From an uncultured Prevotellaceae bacterium (GTDB taxonomy: Bacteria > Bacteroidota > Bacteroidia > Bacteroidales > Muribaculaceae): DNA of 54,594 nt. Every line of letters starts with the position of its first letter. Position 1 is the first letter of the stretch. Below are positions 7,945 to 17,210 of this stretch, one piece after another. The notes beneath the pieces were generated by a model. The model did not search any database. It saw only the letters and a list, made by a program, of their open reading frames with translations, and was not told the DNA's origin. The DNA is taken from positions 1 to 54,594 of the forward strand of contig CAJLMA010000012.1 of NCBI GenBank assembly GCA_905207705.1. Direction: 5' to 3'. Made by a program: the position numbers and the translations under genes.

Positions 7945-8632
7945 GAAAATATTAAGCCTGGAAGATGTTTCCGTGACGTATGACGGAGGCAGGGTATTAG
8001 CTCTTGAAAAAGCTTCGCTCGATGTAATGCAAGGAGACTTTGTTGCCATTACAGGCCCTAACGGGGGAGGAAAGACGACAATGCTCAAGGTGATGTTGCA
8101 ATTGTTGGAACCAACAACCGGCAAGGTGGTGTTTTTCAGGAACGGGAAACAGGTCGATAAGTTAAAAATAGGCTATCTGCCTCAAAAAAATATGATAGAC
8201 AGTCGTTTCCCGGTTACAGTCGAGGATGTTGTGGCAATGGGGCTTCCTTCAAGCATGAAGCTTTTCCATCGCATCGATGTTGAAGAACGCAGGTTGATAG
8301 ATTGGGTTATAGAAACTGTAGGGTTGACCGGCAAGCGTCGCAGCCCCATAGGAGCTTTGTCGGGCGGACAGTTGCAAAGGGCTTTGCTCGGTAGAGCCAT
8401 AATATCATCGCCCGAGGTGCTTGTGCTTGACGAACCGTTATCTTATATAGACAAGTCATTTGAGCACCATTTGTATGACATCATTGCAAATATCGCAAAA
8501 CATACAACCATAATTCTCGTATCGCATGAAATGACCGTAATTTCGCAGATGGCAAACAGGCATGTGATAGTCGACAAGACTGTACATGAGTGCCATGCGC
8601 ATCATCATTATGTCCAAAGCGAGTGCAGGTAA
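7925..8632 (+). CDS. ZnuC-like metal ABC transporter ATP-binding protein
   Basis: A 235-residue ABC ATPase with all core motifs: Walker A GPNGGGKT (44-51), signature LSGGQ (145-149), Walker B VLVLDE (165-170) and the switch His201. It resembles ZnuC/MntB ATPases, and overlaps the binding-protein gene by 20 bases. The C-terminus has a short histidine-rich tail (HECHAHHH, 221-228), which could bind metal. A permease (ZnuB) normally follows, but the next gene is an unrelated transporter on the other strand, so the membrane partner must lie elsewhere. Confidence 0.9.
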   Translation: MQLRTTEKILSLEDVSVTYDGGRVLALEKASLDVMQGDFVAITGPNGGGKTTMLKVMLQLLEPTTGKVVFFRNGKQVDKLKIGYLPQKNMIDSRFPVTVEDVVAMGLPSSMKLFHRIDVEERRLIDWVIETVGLTGKRRSPIGALSGGQLQRALLGRAIISSPEVLVLDEPLSYIDKSFEHHLYDIIANIAKHTTIILVSHEMTVISQMANRHVIVDKTVHECHAHHHYVQSECR

Positions 8633-8741
8633 TAATTCTCTTTACATGTGGTGAAAATTCAAGTTGCTGCCGGTTGTAGATGCGGCGGCGGTGATAAACA
8701 GCATTTTTTTGCAGTTCGAGATATTGATGTAAACATATAAG

Positions 8742-8786
8742 CAGGGCAGGAACAATGGTTATGATGGCCGTTTAGTTCCTACCCTG
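8742..8786. terminator. Hairpin between convergent genes
   Basis: CAGGGCAGGAAC (8742-8753) pairs with GTTCCTACCCTG (8775-8786) with one mismatch and a 21-base loop, lying between the convergent ATPase and OPT genes. No strong T-run follows on either side, so its terminator role is likely but not certain. Confidence 0.5.
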
Positions 8787-8817
8787 TTTATGTGATGTCT
8801 GCCGGAAAGTGTCGAGA

Positions 8818-10779
8818 TTATTCTTCTCCTTTCTTTGCGCGGAAGCAGTTCCATGTGAACCACACAATGAGCAGCACATATATCAGCAATCCAAGCGATT
8901 GCAGGGCATTCATGCTCATGGTGTTTTCGTAGTCGAAGCCTGCAAATTTAATGCCTGCGCTCACGACACCCATAAGCGCACCTCCGGCGATGAATCCCGA
9001 AGCGAGAAGCGTACCACGGTCGAGACGAGCCTTGTTGACTGCTTCATCCTTGGAACGAGAGCTTACAAACCAGCTAATCAATCCTCCGACGAGCAACGGA
9101 GTGTTGAGCTCGATGGGGATGAACATGCCGAGCGAGAATGCAAGAGCCGGCACACCAAGCCAGTTGAGAAGTATGGCGAAAATTGCACCGATAATATATA
9201 GCATCCATGGAGTTTCTCCGCCCATCATCAACGGGTCGATAACGGCAGCCATTGCATTGGCTTGAGGAGCTACGAGTGCATCTTCACCAACGAAACCATA
9301 TACTTTGTTAAGCAATAGCATGACACCGCCGACTGTTGCAGCCGACACAAATGTGCCGAGGAATTTCCATGATTGCTGCTTGGATGGAGTCGAGCCTATC
9401 CAATAACCAATTTTCATATCTGTGACCATGCCTCCGGCCATCGACAAAGCGGTGCAGACAACACCTCCAATGACCATTGACGCCACGATGCCTGCTGAAC
9501 CTTTCAAGCCGATAGCCACGAATATTCCCGAAGCGATTATCAGTGTCATCAGCGTCATGCCGGAAACAGGGTTGGTTCCTACAATTGCAATTGCATTGGC
9601 AGCAACAGTTGTAAACAAGAATGCTATTACGGTGACGACAACAAATGCCACAATTGTTTGGAACAAGCTGTTGATTACACCAAAGTAGAAGAATACGAAT
9701 GTGACAACAAGTGCCGCAACAAGAGCAAACACAAGAATCTTCATGGAGATGTCCTTTTGCGTGCGCAATATGTTTTTTGAACCGTTTCCTGTGCCTTTGA
9801 ATTCCTTTCCGGCCAGTCCTACTGCGCTACGGATTATAGGCCATGACTTTATTATCCCGATGATACCCGACATTGCAATACCTCCGATTCCAAGGTAGCG
9901 AGCTTGTCCCGAGAATATGTCTTCGGGAGCAAGTGTCGTCATTTCGGGATTCATGCTTAACAACGGGATGATGATGAACCAAATGAATGCTGAGCCAGCA
10001 AAGATGATGAAGCTGTATTTGAGTCCGACGATATATCCGAGACCGAGTACTGCAGCCTGGGTATTGATTTTGAAAACCATTTTTGCATTGTTGGCCAATT
10101 CGTTTCCCCATGGGATAACTTTTGTTGTAAGCACGTCGCTCCACCATCCGAAAGTCGAGAGCAGGAAGTCGTATATACCGCCGACAGCTCCTGCAATTAC
10201 AAGTCGTAAAGCCTGTCCTCCGCTTTTTTGCCCGGAAATGAGGACCTGTGTGGTGGCAGTGGCTTCGGGGAAAGGAAATTTTCCGTGCATGTCGGAGCAA
10301 AAGTATTTTCTAAACGGTATGAAAAACAGGATGCCGAGCACGCCGCCAAGCAGAGAGCTAAGGAACACTTCAAGGAAGTTGACGGCAATTTCAGGATACT
10401 TGGCTTTAAGGATGTAAAGGGCCGGCAACGTGAAAATGGAGCCGGCAACTACCACACCCGAAGAAGCTCCTATGGATTGGATGATGACATTTTCTCCAAG
10501 AGAGTTCTTTCGCTTCATGGCCGAAGACACGCCTGTGGCTATGATGGCAATTGGAATCGCCGCTTCGAAGACCTGGCCGATTTTCAATCCAAGGTAGGCT
10601 GCGGCCGCGCTGAAGATTATAGCCAAAACAAGTCCCATGGAAACGCTGTAAGGCGTAATTTCAGGGTATTCCTTGTCGGGACGCAGCACAGGGATGTATT
10701 TTTCTCCCTGAGCAAGTTCACGGAAGGCATTGTCGGGAATGCTCGCCGTTTCTTCTTTTTTGTTTTCGTCGTTTTGCAT
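8818..10779 (-). CDS. OPT family oligopeptide/metal-chelate transporter
   Basis: A 653-residue inner-membrane protein with roughly 15 hydrophobic helices. The segment beginning PEITPYSVSMGLVLAIIFSA and the following AAAYLGLKIGQVFEAAIP helix are the hallmark N-terminus of prokaryotic OPT-family transporters, which import oligopeptides or metal-siderophore chelates with protons. NPVSGMTLMTLIIASG in the middle and the SRSKDEAVNKARLDRGTLLA loop near the end are also typical. Transcribed alone, convergent with the metal ABC genes. The promoter is only suggested by TATCTTCG near 10820 on the minus strand. The substrate is not determined. Confidence 0.92.
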   Translation of the reverse strand: MQNDENKKEETASIPDNAFRELAQGEKYIPVLRPDKEYPEITPYSVSMGLVLAIIFSAAAAYLGLKIGQVFEAAIPIAIIATGVSSAMKRKNSLGENVIIQSIGASSGVVVAGSIFTLPALYILKAKYPEIAVNFLEVFLSSLLGGVLGILFFIPFRKYFCSDMHGKFPFPEATATTQVLISGQKSGGQALRLVIAGAVGGIYDFLLSTFGWWSDVLTTKVIPWGNELANNAKMVFKINTQAAVLGLGYIVGLKYSFIIFAGSAFIWFIIIPLLSMNPEMTTLAPEDIFSGQARYLGIGGIAMSGIIGIIKSWPIIRSAVGLAGKEFKGTGNGSKNILRTQKDISMKILVFALVAALVVTFVFFYFGVINSLFQTIVAFVVVTVIAFLFTTVAANAIAIVGTNPVSGMTLMTLIIASGIFVAIGLKGSAGIVASMVIGGVVCTALSMAGGMVTDMKIGYWIGSTPSKQQSWKFLGTFVSAATVGGVMLLLNKVYGFVGEDALVAPQANAMAAVIDPLMMGGETPWMLYIIGAIFAILLNWLGVPALAFSLGMFIPIELNTPLLVGGLISWFVSSRSKDEAVNKARLDRGTLLASGFIAGGALMGVVSAGIKFAGFDYENTMSMNALQSLGLLIYVLLIVWFTWNCFRAKKGEE

Positions 10780-10899
10780 TGGTGATATGTTTTATTTGAT
10801 AAATTTTCAATTTCTCGCGAAGATACTTAAAATATTGCAAAAATGACTTGTATGCTTTAATTAATCTGTTATTTTGCCATGATATTGCTTTAAAATGAG

Positions 10900-10907
10900 T
10901 AATTTTG
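10900..10907 (+). promoter_or_regulatory. Candidate -7 element (TAATTTTG)
   Basis: Perfect TAnnTTTG match 128 bases before the outer-membrane receptor-like gene; no TTG at optimal spacing. Confidence 0.35.
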
Positions 10908-11035
10908 CATTAAAAGATTGTAATTGCCGTTGGATGGTGCTTTATATTGGTCTACAATCATTGTTTTTTAACTTTATGCTTGACATTGCATTCAATAGGC
11001 AAGGAATTAGAATTAATGGTAAAAAGATTTTGTAA

Positions 11036-13489
11036 ATGGGAAATAATATATTGGCGGCACTTGTGGCAGTGATGGTATCGGTGCCTTGCATATCGGTTGT
11101 CGCAGGGACAATTTCGGGAAAAGTGACCGACATGTCGACCGGGGAACCGATGGAATTTGTAAACGTCACGATAAGTAAAAAGGACGGAACAGAATTGCCG
11201 ATGGGAACCATGTCAGAAATTGACGGGTCTTATAAATTGACCGGTTTGCCGGCTGGCGAATACGGAGTCAGATTTTCATTTGTCGGGTATGACGCAACTG
11301 TGGTGAATGTTTCAGTAGCATCGGCCGACGCTCAAGTGACCTTGCAACCTGTTGCATTGAAAGAGAACGCACACATGCTCGATGAAGTGGAAGTCGTGGG
11401 AATGAAGTCGCAGATGCGTTTCGACCTTGACAAGAGGGTGTTCAATGTGGATCAAAACATCGCAGCCGCCGGAGCGTCGGCAAGCGAGATTCTTGAGACC
11501 GTACCTTCGGTAGAAGTTGATGATGAGGGGTCGATCTCGTTGAGGGGGAACTCGTCGGTAACTGTGTGGATTAACGGAAAGCCATCAGGACTTACTGCCG
11601 ACAATCAAGGTCAGATTCTTGAGCAATTGCCGGCAGAAACAATCGAGAAGATAGAACTCATTACAAATCCGTCGGCAAAATACAGTCCGGAAGGTACTGC
11701 AGGAATCATCAACATTGTTTTGAAACAAAATCGGCAACCCGGATATTTCGGTGGCGCGCAAGCAGGCGGTAACACACAGGGTGGATTTAACGTAGGTGGA
11801 AACATCAATTTTAATATAAACAAGTGGGATGCGTATGCCAATGTCGGGGTGCGTAGTTTCCATAGCGACGGTTATGAAAATTCGTGGCGCAACTATACCG
11901 ACGGGACATATCTCAACTCATTAAATGAGAGTGAGAACCGCCACACTGCATTATTCTTCAGGGCAGGAGCTACATATCATATAACCGAGGCCGATGCAAT
12001 ATCTCTTGGCGGATTTGGCATGACAGGCGGAGGATGGGAAAAGAGTGAGACCGACTATGAAAGCACGGCTCCGGGCAGTTTTACTTCGGGCTTGAGCAAC
12101 AGCAACAGCGACCGTGACGGCGGTGGAGGTAACGTTACCCTCGATTACACGCACAAATTCAACGACAGGCATACGATCATGGCATCGGCCTCTTATAACT
12201 TGTGGAGTATGCCGAGCAGTGTGCTGTATCACAGGGAATATTATTATCCCGAGCAGGAAGATGAAATAACTTGGCAGCGTCAAGAAAACAATATAAAAGT
12301 AAACAACTGGGAGTTCCAGCTCGATTATTCCAACCAATTTAACGAAATGTTTAAGGTTGAGGCCGGTTATAAAGGAAATTTGAGCAGCGAGAACAGCCCG
12401 ATGACAACATGGTCGGGAGCAAGTGAATCAAACATGCCGATAGATGAGGAATTGTACAATCGTTTCATATATGACCAAAATATTCAGGCATTGTATGCGA
12501 CATTCGGAGGGCGTGTCGACAAATTCAGTTTCTCGGCGGGATTGCGTGGCGAATATTGGCATAATGAAAGCAAGTCGCTTGCTTATGGTGAAAGCGAGGA
12601 TGGTGTTGAGCCTTTCGTGACCGACAAGTTCGCATTGTTCCCAAGTTTGTTTTTATCATATTCCTTGCCTAAAGAGAATGAAATTCAAGTCAACTATACA
12701 CGGCGCATACGTCGTCCGTGGGGCGGTCAATTGAATCCTTTTGTCGATATAAGCGACCCCACCAATATTTCTTATGGTAATCCGCAATTGCAGCCTCAAT
12801 ATGCCAATGCGTTCGAGTTGAACTATATAAAGACTTGGACCGACCACATGCTGTCGGTATCGGGATATTATCGCAGTACCGACGATGTGATTCAACGCAT
12901 CAGTTTCATGAAAGATGGCGTGATGAACAATACCAGTGAGAATGTGTCGCAGTCGCAAGAAGCCGGTGTGGAATTTGTGGTGAAGAACAAATTATTCAAG
13001 CGTCTCGACCTTACTACGACTGTCAATTTGTTTTACAATGCTATTGACGGGTTCAGTTTCCTGCCCGAAGGACTTACTGAGCCAGTTGTCGGGGAATTTG
13101 AGGATGACTTTACATGGAATCTCAATATGATGGCATCGGTATTGTTGCCATGGGACTTGAATTTGCAGCTCAGTGGCCGATATTTTTCCCGACAGATTAC
13201 GGCACAAGGATCACGCGATCCACGTTACAGGTTGGATGGTGGTATAAAGAAATCTATTGATAAGTGGTCGTTCTCGGTAAATGTGCGCGACTTGTTGAAT
13301 TCTAACAAGCGAAGCCAGGCAACCTATGGCCCTACGTTTGAACAACTGACCGAACGTTGCCGAGGTGGCCGTCGCATACAGTTTACCGTTTCCTACAGTT
13401 TTGGAAATGCCAAAGCTCGCAAGTATGAGAATCGCCCCGGCATGAATGGAGGCGGCATGGGCGACAATTATGGCGGCATGGAGGATTGA
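11036..13489 (+). CDS. TonB-dependent receptor-like outer-membrane beta-barrel protein
   Basis: An 817-residue outer-membrane protein: signal peptide (1-23), a carboxypeptidase-regulatory-like beta domain (about 24-110, TISGKVTDMSTGEPMEFVNV), a plug domain (about 115-225, with SEILETVPSVEVDDEGSISL and the LRGNSSVTVWINGKPSG segment) and a large C-terminal barrel of the outer-membrane-beta-barrel family. The tail is Gly/Met-rich (GMNGGGMGDNYGGMED). No SusD-like partner follows, so this is a stand-alone receptor, not a starch-utilisation pair. The ligand is unknown. The ATG at 11036 starts a short signal peptide; no better start lies upstream in frame. Confidence 0.87.
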   Translation: MGNNILAALVAVMVSVPCISVVAGTISGKVTDMSTGEPMEFVNVTISKKDGTELPMGTMSEIDGSYKLTGLPAGEYGVRFSFVGYDATVVNVSVASADAQVTLQPVALKENAHMLDEVEVVGMKSQMRFDLDKRVFNVDQNIAAAGASASEILETVPSVEVDDEGSISLRGNSSVTVWINGKPSGLTADNQGQILEQLPAETIEKIELITNPSAKYSPEGTAGIINIVLKQNRQPGYFGGAQAGGNTQGGFNVGGNINFNINKWDAYANVGVRSFHSDGYENSWRNYTDGTYLNSLNESENRHTALFFRAGATYHITEADAISLGGFGMTGGGWEKSETDYESTAPGSFTSGLSNSNSDRDGGGGNVTLDYTHKFNDRHTIMASASYNLWSMPSSVLYHREYYYPEQEDEITWQRQENNIKVNNWEFQLDYSNQFNEMFKVEAGYKGNLSSENSPMTTWSGASESNMPIDEELYNRFIYDQNIQALYATFGGRVDKFSFSAGLRGEYWHNESKSLAYGESEDGVEPFVTDKFALFPSLFLSYSLPKENEIQVNYTRRIRRPWGGQLNPFVDISDPTNISYGNPQLQPQYANAFELNYIKTWTDHMLSVSGYYRSTDDVIQRISFMKDGVMNNTSENVSQSQEAGVEFVVKNKLFKRLDLTTTVNLFYNAIDGFSFLPEGLTEPVVGEFEDDFTWNLNMMASVLLPWDLNLQLSGRYFSRQITAQGSRDPRYRLDGGIKKSIDKWSFSVNVRDLLNSNKRSQATYGPTFEQLTERCRGGRRIQFTVSYSFGNAKARKYENRPGMNGGGMGDNYGGMED

Positions 13490-13576
13490 TGCTTGCCGCG
13501 CATGTCATTACTGTCAGTAAAAAGGTGCGTTGATGATATGTAATAATCGGTTATTTGGGTTAAATTCGCATCATTA

Positions 13577-14740
13577 ATGCAAAAAAGATATATAATGTTG
13601 AAAGAACCAGCAAAAATAGTTTGCGAGCCGCAGGCTTTGGAGAATCATCCAGGCATCTTTTGCCAGTATGGCCGTAAGGCTCTTGTCGTTACCGGGCCGC
13701 ATGTGGGACGTTCGGCAATGATGTCGCGTCTTGCAAAGGCTTTGGAGCGTGACGGAATAGAATATGAAGTATTTGATGGCATAACAGGCGAGCCTACCGA
13801 TATTATGATAGACGCCGGTGTAAAGGTATATGAAGACAACGGTTGCGAATTCTGTATAGGAATCGGCGGAGGCAGTCCGCTCGACTCGGCAAAGGCAATA
13901 GCAGCTATGACGGTCAGCGGCGGTAAGATTTCCGATTACAATGGCAAGGAGATGTCGGTTGTCACGCCTCCTGTGGTTTGTATCCCGACGACGGCAGGCA
14001 CCGGGTCGGAAGCTACTCGTTTCACAATTATTACCGATACATGCAATGGCATAAAAATGCTGCTTAAAGGTGACGCTTTGCTGCCTGTCCTTGCCATAGA
14101 CGATTATACAATGAGCATGGATGTTCCTCAAAGTGTGACTGCAGCCACAGGGCTTGATGCGTTGACCCATGCCGTGGAGTCGTTTATTTCGGTGAAAGCG
14201 ACACCCGAAACCGATGAACTTGCCATAGATGCAGTGAAGCGCATCATGAAATATCTTCCTGTGGCATATCTGGACGGAAGCAATGCTGAGGCTCGGGAGG
14301 AGATGACCATTGCCGCGCTCAAGGCAGGCATATGTATAAATAACTCAAGTGTCACGATAGTACATGGCATGAGTCGTCCTATAGGAGCTTTGTTCCATGT
14401 GCCGCATGGAATTTCTAATGCAATGTTGCTTGTGGCTTGCATGACCGACATGCTTGAATGTGCCCGAGAAAGATTTGGGATATTAGGCAGGGCCATTGGC
14501 GTTGCTGGTGAAAAAGATGAAGATAGTGTGGCAGCAAGTGCATTTATTGAGGCGTTAGGCAATATATGCAGGATTTGTCAGGTTCCTACATTGCAAGGTT
14601 ACGGAATAGATGAGGCGCAATTCATGAATTCAATCGACAAGATGGCAGCCGATGCCATAGCAAGCGGCAGCCCGGGAAATGCTCCATGTCGATATGATGT
14701 GGAAGATTGCAAGAGGCTTTACAGGATTGCATATAAATAA
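13577..14740 (+). CDS. Iron-containing alcohol dehydrogenase
   Basis: A 387-residue group III (iron-dependent) alcohol dehydrogenase, oxidising or reducing an alcohol/aldehyde with NAD(P). The dinucleotide motif GGGSPLDSAK (97-106) and the PTTAGTGSE motif (137-145) are present, as are the four iron ligands Asp194, His198, His263 and His277 (in GLDALTH, VHGMSRP and FHVPHG). Start at 13577 is preferred; 13595 is a second ATG. The lipoprotein gene follows after 13 bases. Substrate unknown; it lacks the fused aldehyde dehydrogenase of AdhE. Confidence 0.93.
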   Translation: MQKRYIMLKEPAKIVCEPQALENHPGIFCQYGRKALVVTGPHVGRSAMMSRLAKALERDGIEYEVFDGITGEPTDIMIDAGVKVYEDNGCEFCIGIGGGSPLDSAKAIAAMTVSGGKISDYNGKEMSVVTPPVVCIPTTAGTGSEATRFTIITDTCNGIKMLLKGDALLPVLAIDDYTMSMDVPQSVTAATGLDALTHAVESFISVKATPETDELAIDAVKRIMKYLPVAYLDGSNAEAREEMTIAALKAGICINNSSVTIVHGMSRPIGALFHVPHGISNAMLLVACMTDMLECARERFGILGRAIGVAGEKDEDSVAASAFIEALGNICRICQVPTLQGYGIDEAQFMNSIDKMAADAIASGSPGNAPCRYDVEDCKRLYRIAYK

Positions 14741-14753
14741 AATTATTGCAGAA

Positions 14754-15203
14754 ATGAAATCGTGTGGTATATTTGGAATAGCGATTTGCATGGTTGTGCT
14801 GAGTGCTTGCTCGGTGAACAAACAGCCGCAGGCGATTGTTTATGATGCACCGCTCGGCTCCCAGACCGACGAGCATGGATGTAAGCCTGCCGCAGGATAT
14901 ATGTGGTCAAGCATTAAAGGGAATTGCATAAGGATATGGGAAGAAGGGATACAGCTCAATAATGCTGTAGACAAGTATTCCGCGTATGCTGCTTTCCTTG
15001 TTTTGTCGGACGACTCGACTAAGATTGAGGCATTCATGGTCGAAACATCCGGGGCTAATCCTATATTATATCGTGAAGGGGCAACAGCAAACAGCTGGTG
15101 TTCAAATTCAAAATTTTCAGGAGCTTATCGAGCCATCCTGCAAGATAGTGTGTGGACCTTGTGGAAAGGTCAAGAGAAAATATATGACAATGCCGTAAGA
15201 TGA
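14754..15203 (+). CDS. Small lipoprotein of unknown function
   Basis: A 149-residue predicted lipoprotein with an N-terminal signal and lipobox (VVLSACS, Cys about residue 19). The mature part is mixed alpha/beta with no motif I recognise; it contains a DEHGCKPAAGYMWS segment. The frame is open upstream to 14679, inside the dehydrogenase gene, but the ATG at 14754 starts the signal peptide. It lies 13 bases after the dehydrogenase stop, so probably is cotranscribed with it. Convergent with the S41 protease gene. Confidence 0.7.
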   Translation: MKSCGIFGIAICMVVLSACSVNKQPQAIVYDAPLGSQTDEHGCKPAAGYMWSSIKGNCIRIWEEGIQLNNAVDKYSAYAAFLVLSDDSTKIEAFMVETSGANPILYREGATANSWCSNSKFSGAYRAILQDSVWTLWKGQEKIYDNAVR

Positions 15204-15260
15204 TGGCAAAGCATTGTCCATTGTTTATATTGTTGCCGGAGATTGTGTGGGATATCCCTC

Positions 15261-16298
15261 TTAAATCCCGGCAGCTGCCATTTTAGTTATGACTTCAAAT
15301 GCACGCTCCATGATGGTATCGCGTCCGGCCAGCATGTCGGTTGTGTTCATATCGACTTTGCATCCGTCGGAAGGTGTGACCCCAAATTCGGTTTCATTCC
15401 CGTCGGGGTCAAGAATGGAGCAGGCCGAGAATCTGACAGTCCATCCATTTGGCAATTCCGAGGTAAAAGGCATTCCGCTTCCGCCACCTGTAGTGTCTCC
15501 TACGATTCTCACGTTATCGAGCGATTTCATTACAGATACGAAATTGTTTGTGGCACTGAATGATGAGCGATTTGTGAGGACTACTACAGGTTTCAAGAAT
15601 TTTATGTGAGTGTCATCGGCCGGGTCAAAGTAGTATTTGTATGGCTCTGAAAAATCGTCATGACCCGGACCTGTCTTGTGGGAAATGTATCCAGCCACTA
15701 TAGGCTCGGTAATGAACCTGCCCACGAGTTTGTCGACATTTGTCAAGAATCCGCCGCCATTGTCCCTGACATCGATTATCAATCCGTCGCATGAAGCAAG
15801 GTAGGCAAGAATATTGTCAAGGTTCCCTTCTCCAATGCCAGAGCTGAAGTCGGGGTAGTACATGTAGCCGATGTTATTGCTCAAAATCTGGTATTTTATC
15901 CCTGACGCTTGTCTATAATTGAAGTTGAGGTAATATTCGTCTATAAGGCGCTCATCAAAGTTCTTAGGATATTGTTCCCAAATCCAGTACCTGGATATGT
16001 CCCACGACGATATCAGGTTGGTGTGTCCGTCTTTAAGTTCTTTAAGCATTTCGGAACAAACGTCAAACAGCTCTTCATTTGTCATTTCAGGCAGTATCTG
16101 CGCCCGATATCGTTGGCCTACTTCGTTCCAATCCACATCTTTGTATTCAAAGAAGCAATAATGCTCATCGATTGCTGTCCATAGGGCATCAAAATTACCG
16201 TATGGGTCGTTGGCGTATTCCACATAGTCATGGCACGAACTGAGGAACAAGTTCGAAGAGAAAAGAATCAGCAATATTTTGGATAGTCTATTTTTCAT
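15261..16298 (-). CDS. S41 family (tail-specific protease-like) lipoprotein
   Basis: A 345-residue lipoprotein (lipobox with Cys22, LSSC) carrying an S41 peptidase domain. Family landmarks: LKDGHTNL near residue 88, the core segment IIDVRDNGGG (174-183), and the catalytic serine Ser248 in NRSSFSATN, followed by VGDTTGGGSGMP. There is little room for a PDZ domain, as in the shorter Bacteroidetes S41 proteins. It probably degrades or processes peptides at the periplasm or outer membrane. Last gene of the minus-strand unit starting with parC, 12 bases after the outer-membrane protein gene. Confidence 0.88.
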   Translation of the reverse strand: MKNRLSKILLILFSSNLFLSSCHDYVEYANDPYGNFDALWTAIDEHYCFFEYKDVDWNEVGQRYRAQILPEMTNEELFDVCSEMLKELKDGHTNLISSWDISRYWIWEQYPKNFDERLIDEYYLNFNYRQASGIKYQILSNNIGYMYYPDFSSGIGEGNLDNILAYLASCDGLIIDVRDNGGGFLTNVDKLVGRFITEPIVAGYISHKTGPGHDDFSEPYKYYFDPADDTHIKFLKPVVVLTNRSSFSATNNFVSVMKSLDNVRIVGDTTGGGSGMPFTSELPNGWTVRFSACSILDPDGNETEFGVTPSDGCKVDMNTTDMLAGRDTIMERAFEVITKMAAAGI

Positions 16299-16310
16299 TA
16301 TTTAACTGGA

Positions 16311-17210
16311 TTAATATAGGGCTGATATTATGCGAGCCTTTTCAATGGAATGTTCCCGAGGCTTCAGGGACATCCATTCGCCGCTCACTCCGATTATGAA
16401 GCTATTGGTGAAGAATTGGTAATTCAGGTTGTTTACAAAGCTTGTTTCAATTTGTCCACGGTAACCAAGACGCAAGGAAGTGCGCCCGAAGTGGAGGTCG
16501 GCGGTGAACATGTTGCGCATGTCAAATCGGTTTCCCCACCAGCCGCAATGTACGATGTTGTCAAGGTTGCCAAGATAAATTTCATAGAAAGATTCTCCAT
16601 ATTCGGGCGAGAAGAACGCCCCGATAAACGGTAATGTGGCCTGGTAGCGGAACGTTACTGGCAAACGGCCTATTGTTGTATTATATACGGCCATTCCTGT
16701 GAGGTTTACGCTCCAATGTATCTTTGGAGATACGGGATTATTGGAATTGTAGGAGTTGTATATGGCCCCGCCTCTGAACCGTGTGCTTCCGCCGGCCATG
16801 AGTTGCAGCCCTGGCAGGATGCTCCAACGGTGCATCATTCCCCATTGGTACTCGACCATGAGCGAGTGCATTGAATGATTACGGGGAATGTTCTTCACAC
16901 GTTGGTATTCTATTCCGGCATCCATTTGCATTACCCAAGGGACGGGATTGAATTTCATCGCTTGAAGCCGCTCATATCCCAATCGCATGTTCATACCCGT
17001 GTATTTGATGGGGGTGAGGTATGTGTCAAGAATTGAAGCTCCGCCCAAGTCAAATGTGAACGCCGAATTGGTAGGACGCTCTATTGCAATTGCTGTCGAG
17101 TCTTTCGGTGTGTCAAAAGTTCCGGCTTGGGCTTGCAGGCCGGTCATTATAATCAATATGAGCGTGGTTATGAACTTTCCACACTTGGCGTTATTGCAAT
17201 TCCTCGTCAT
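16311..17210 (-). CDS. Outer-membrane barrel protein (DUF3316-like)
   Basis: A 299-residue secreted protein: N-terminal signal (about residues 10-30), then repeated amphipathic strands rich in Tyr/Trp/Gly, consistent with a beta-barrel. The arrangement FTFDLGGASILDTYLTPIKY at the start of the mature protein is typical of the Bacteroidales DUF3316 family. Its start overlaps the end of parC by 20 bases on the same strand, so translation is probably coupled to parC. Function unknown. Confidence 0.75.
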   Translation of the reverse strand: MTRNCNNAKCGKFITTLILIIMTGLQAQAGTFDTPKDSTAIAIERPTNSAFTFDLGGASILDTYLTPIKYTGMNMRLGYERLQAMKFNPVPWVMQMDAGIEYQRVKNIPRNHSMHSLMVEYQWGMMHRWSILPGLQLMAGGSTRFRGGAIYNSYNSNNPVSPKIHWSVNLTGMAVYNTTIGRLPVTFRYQATLPFIGAFFSPEYGESFYEIYLGNLDNIVHCGWWGNRFDMRNMFTADLHFGRTSLRLGYRGQIETSFVNNLNYQFFTNSFIIGVSGEWMSLKPREHSIEKARIISALY

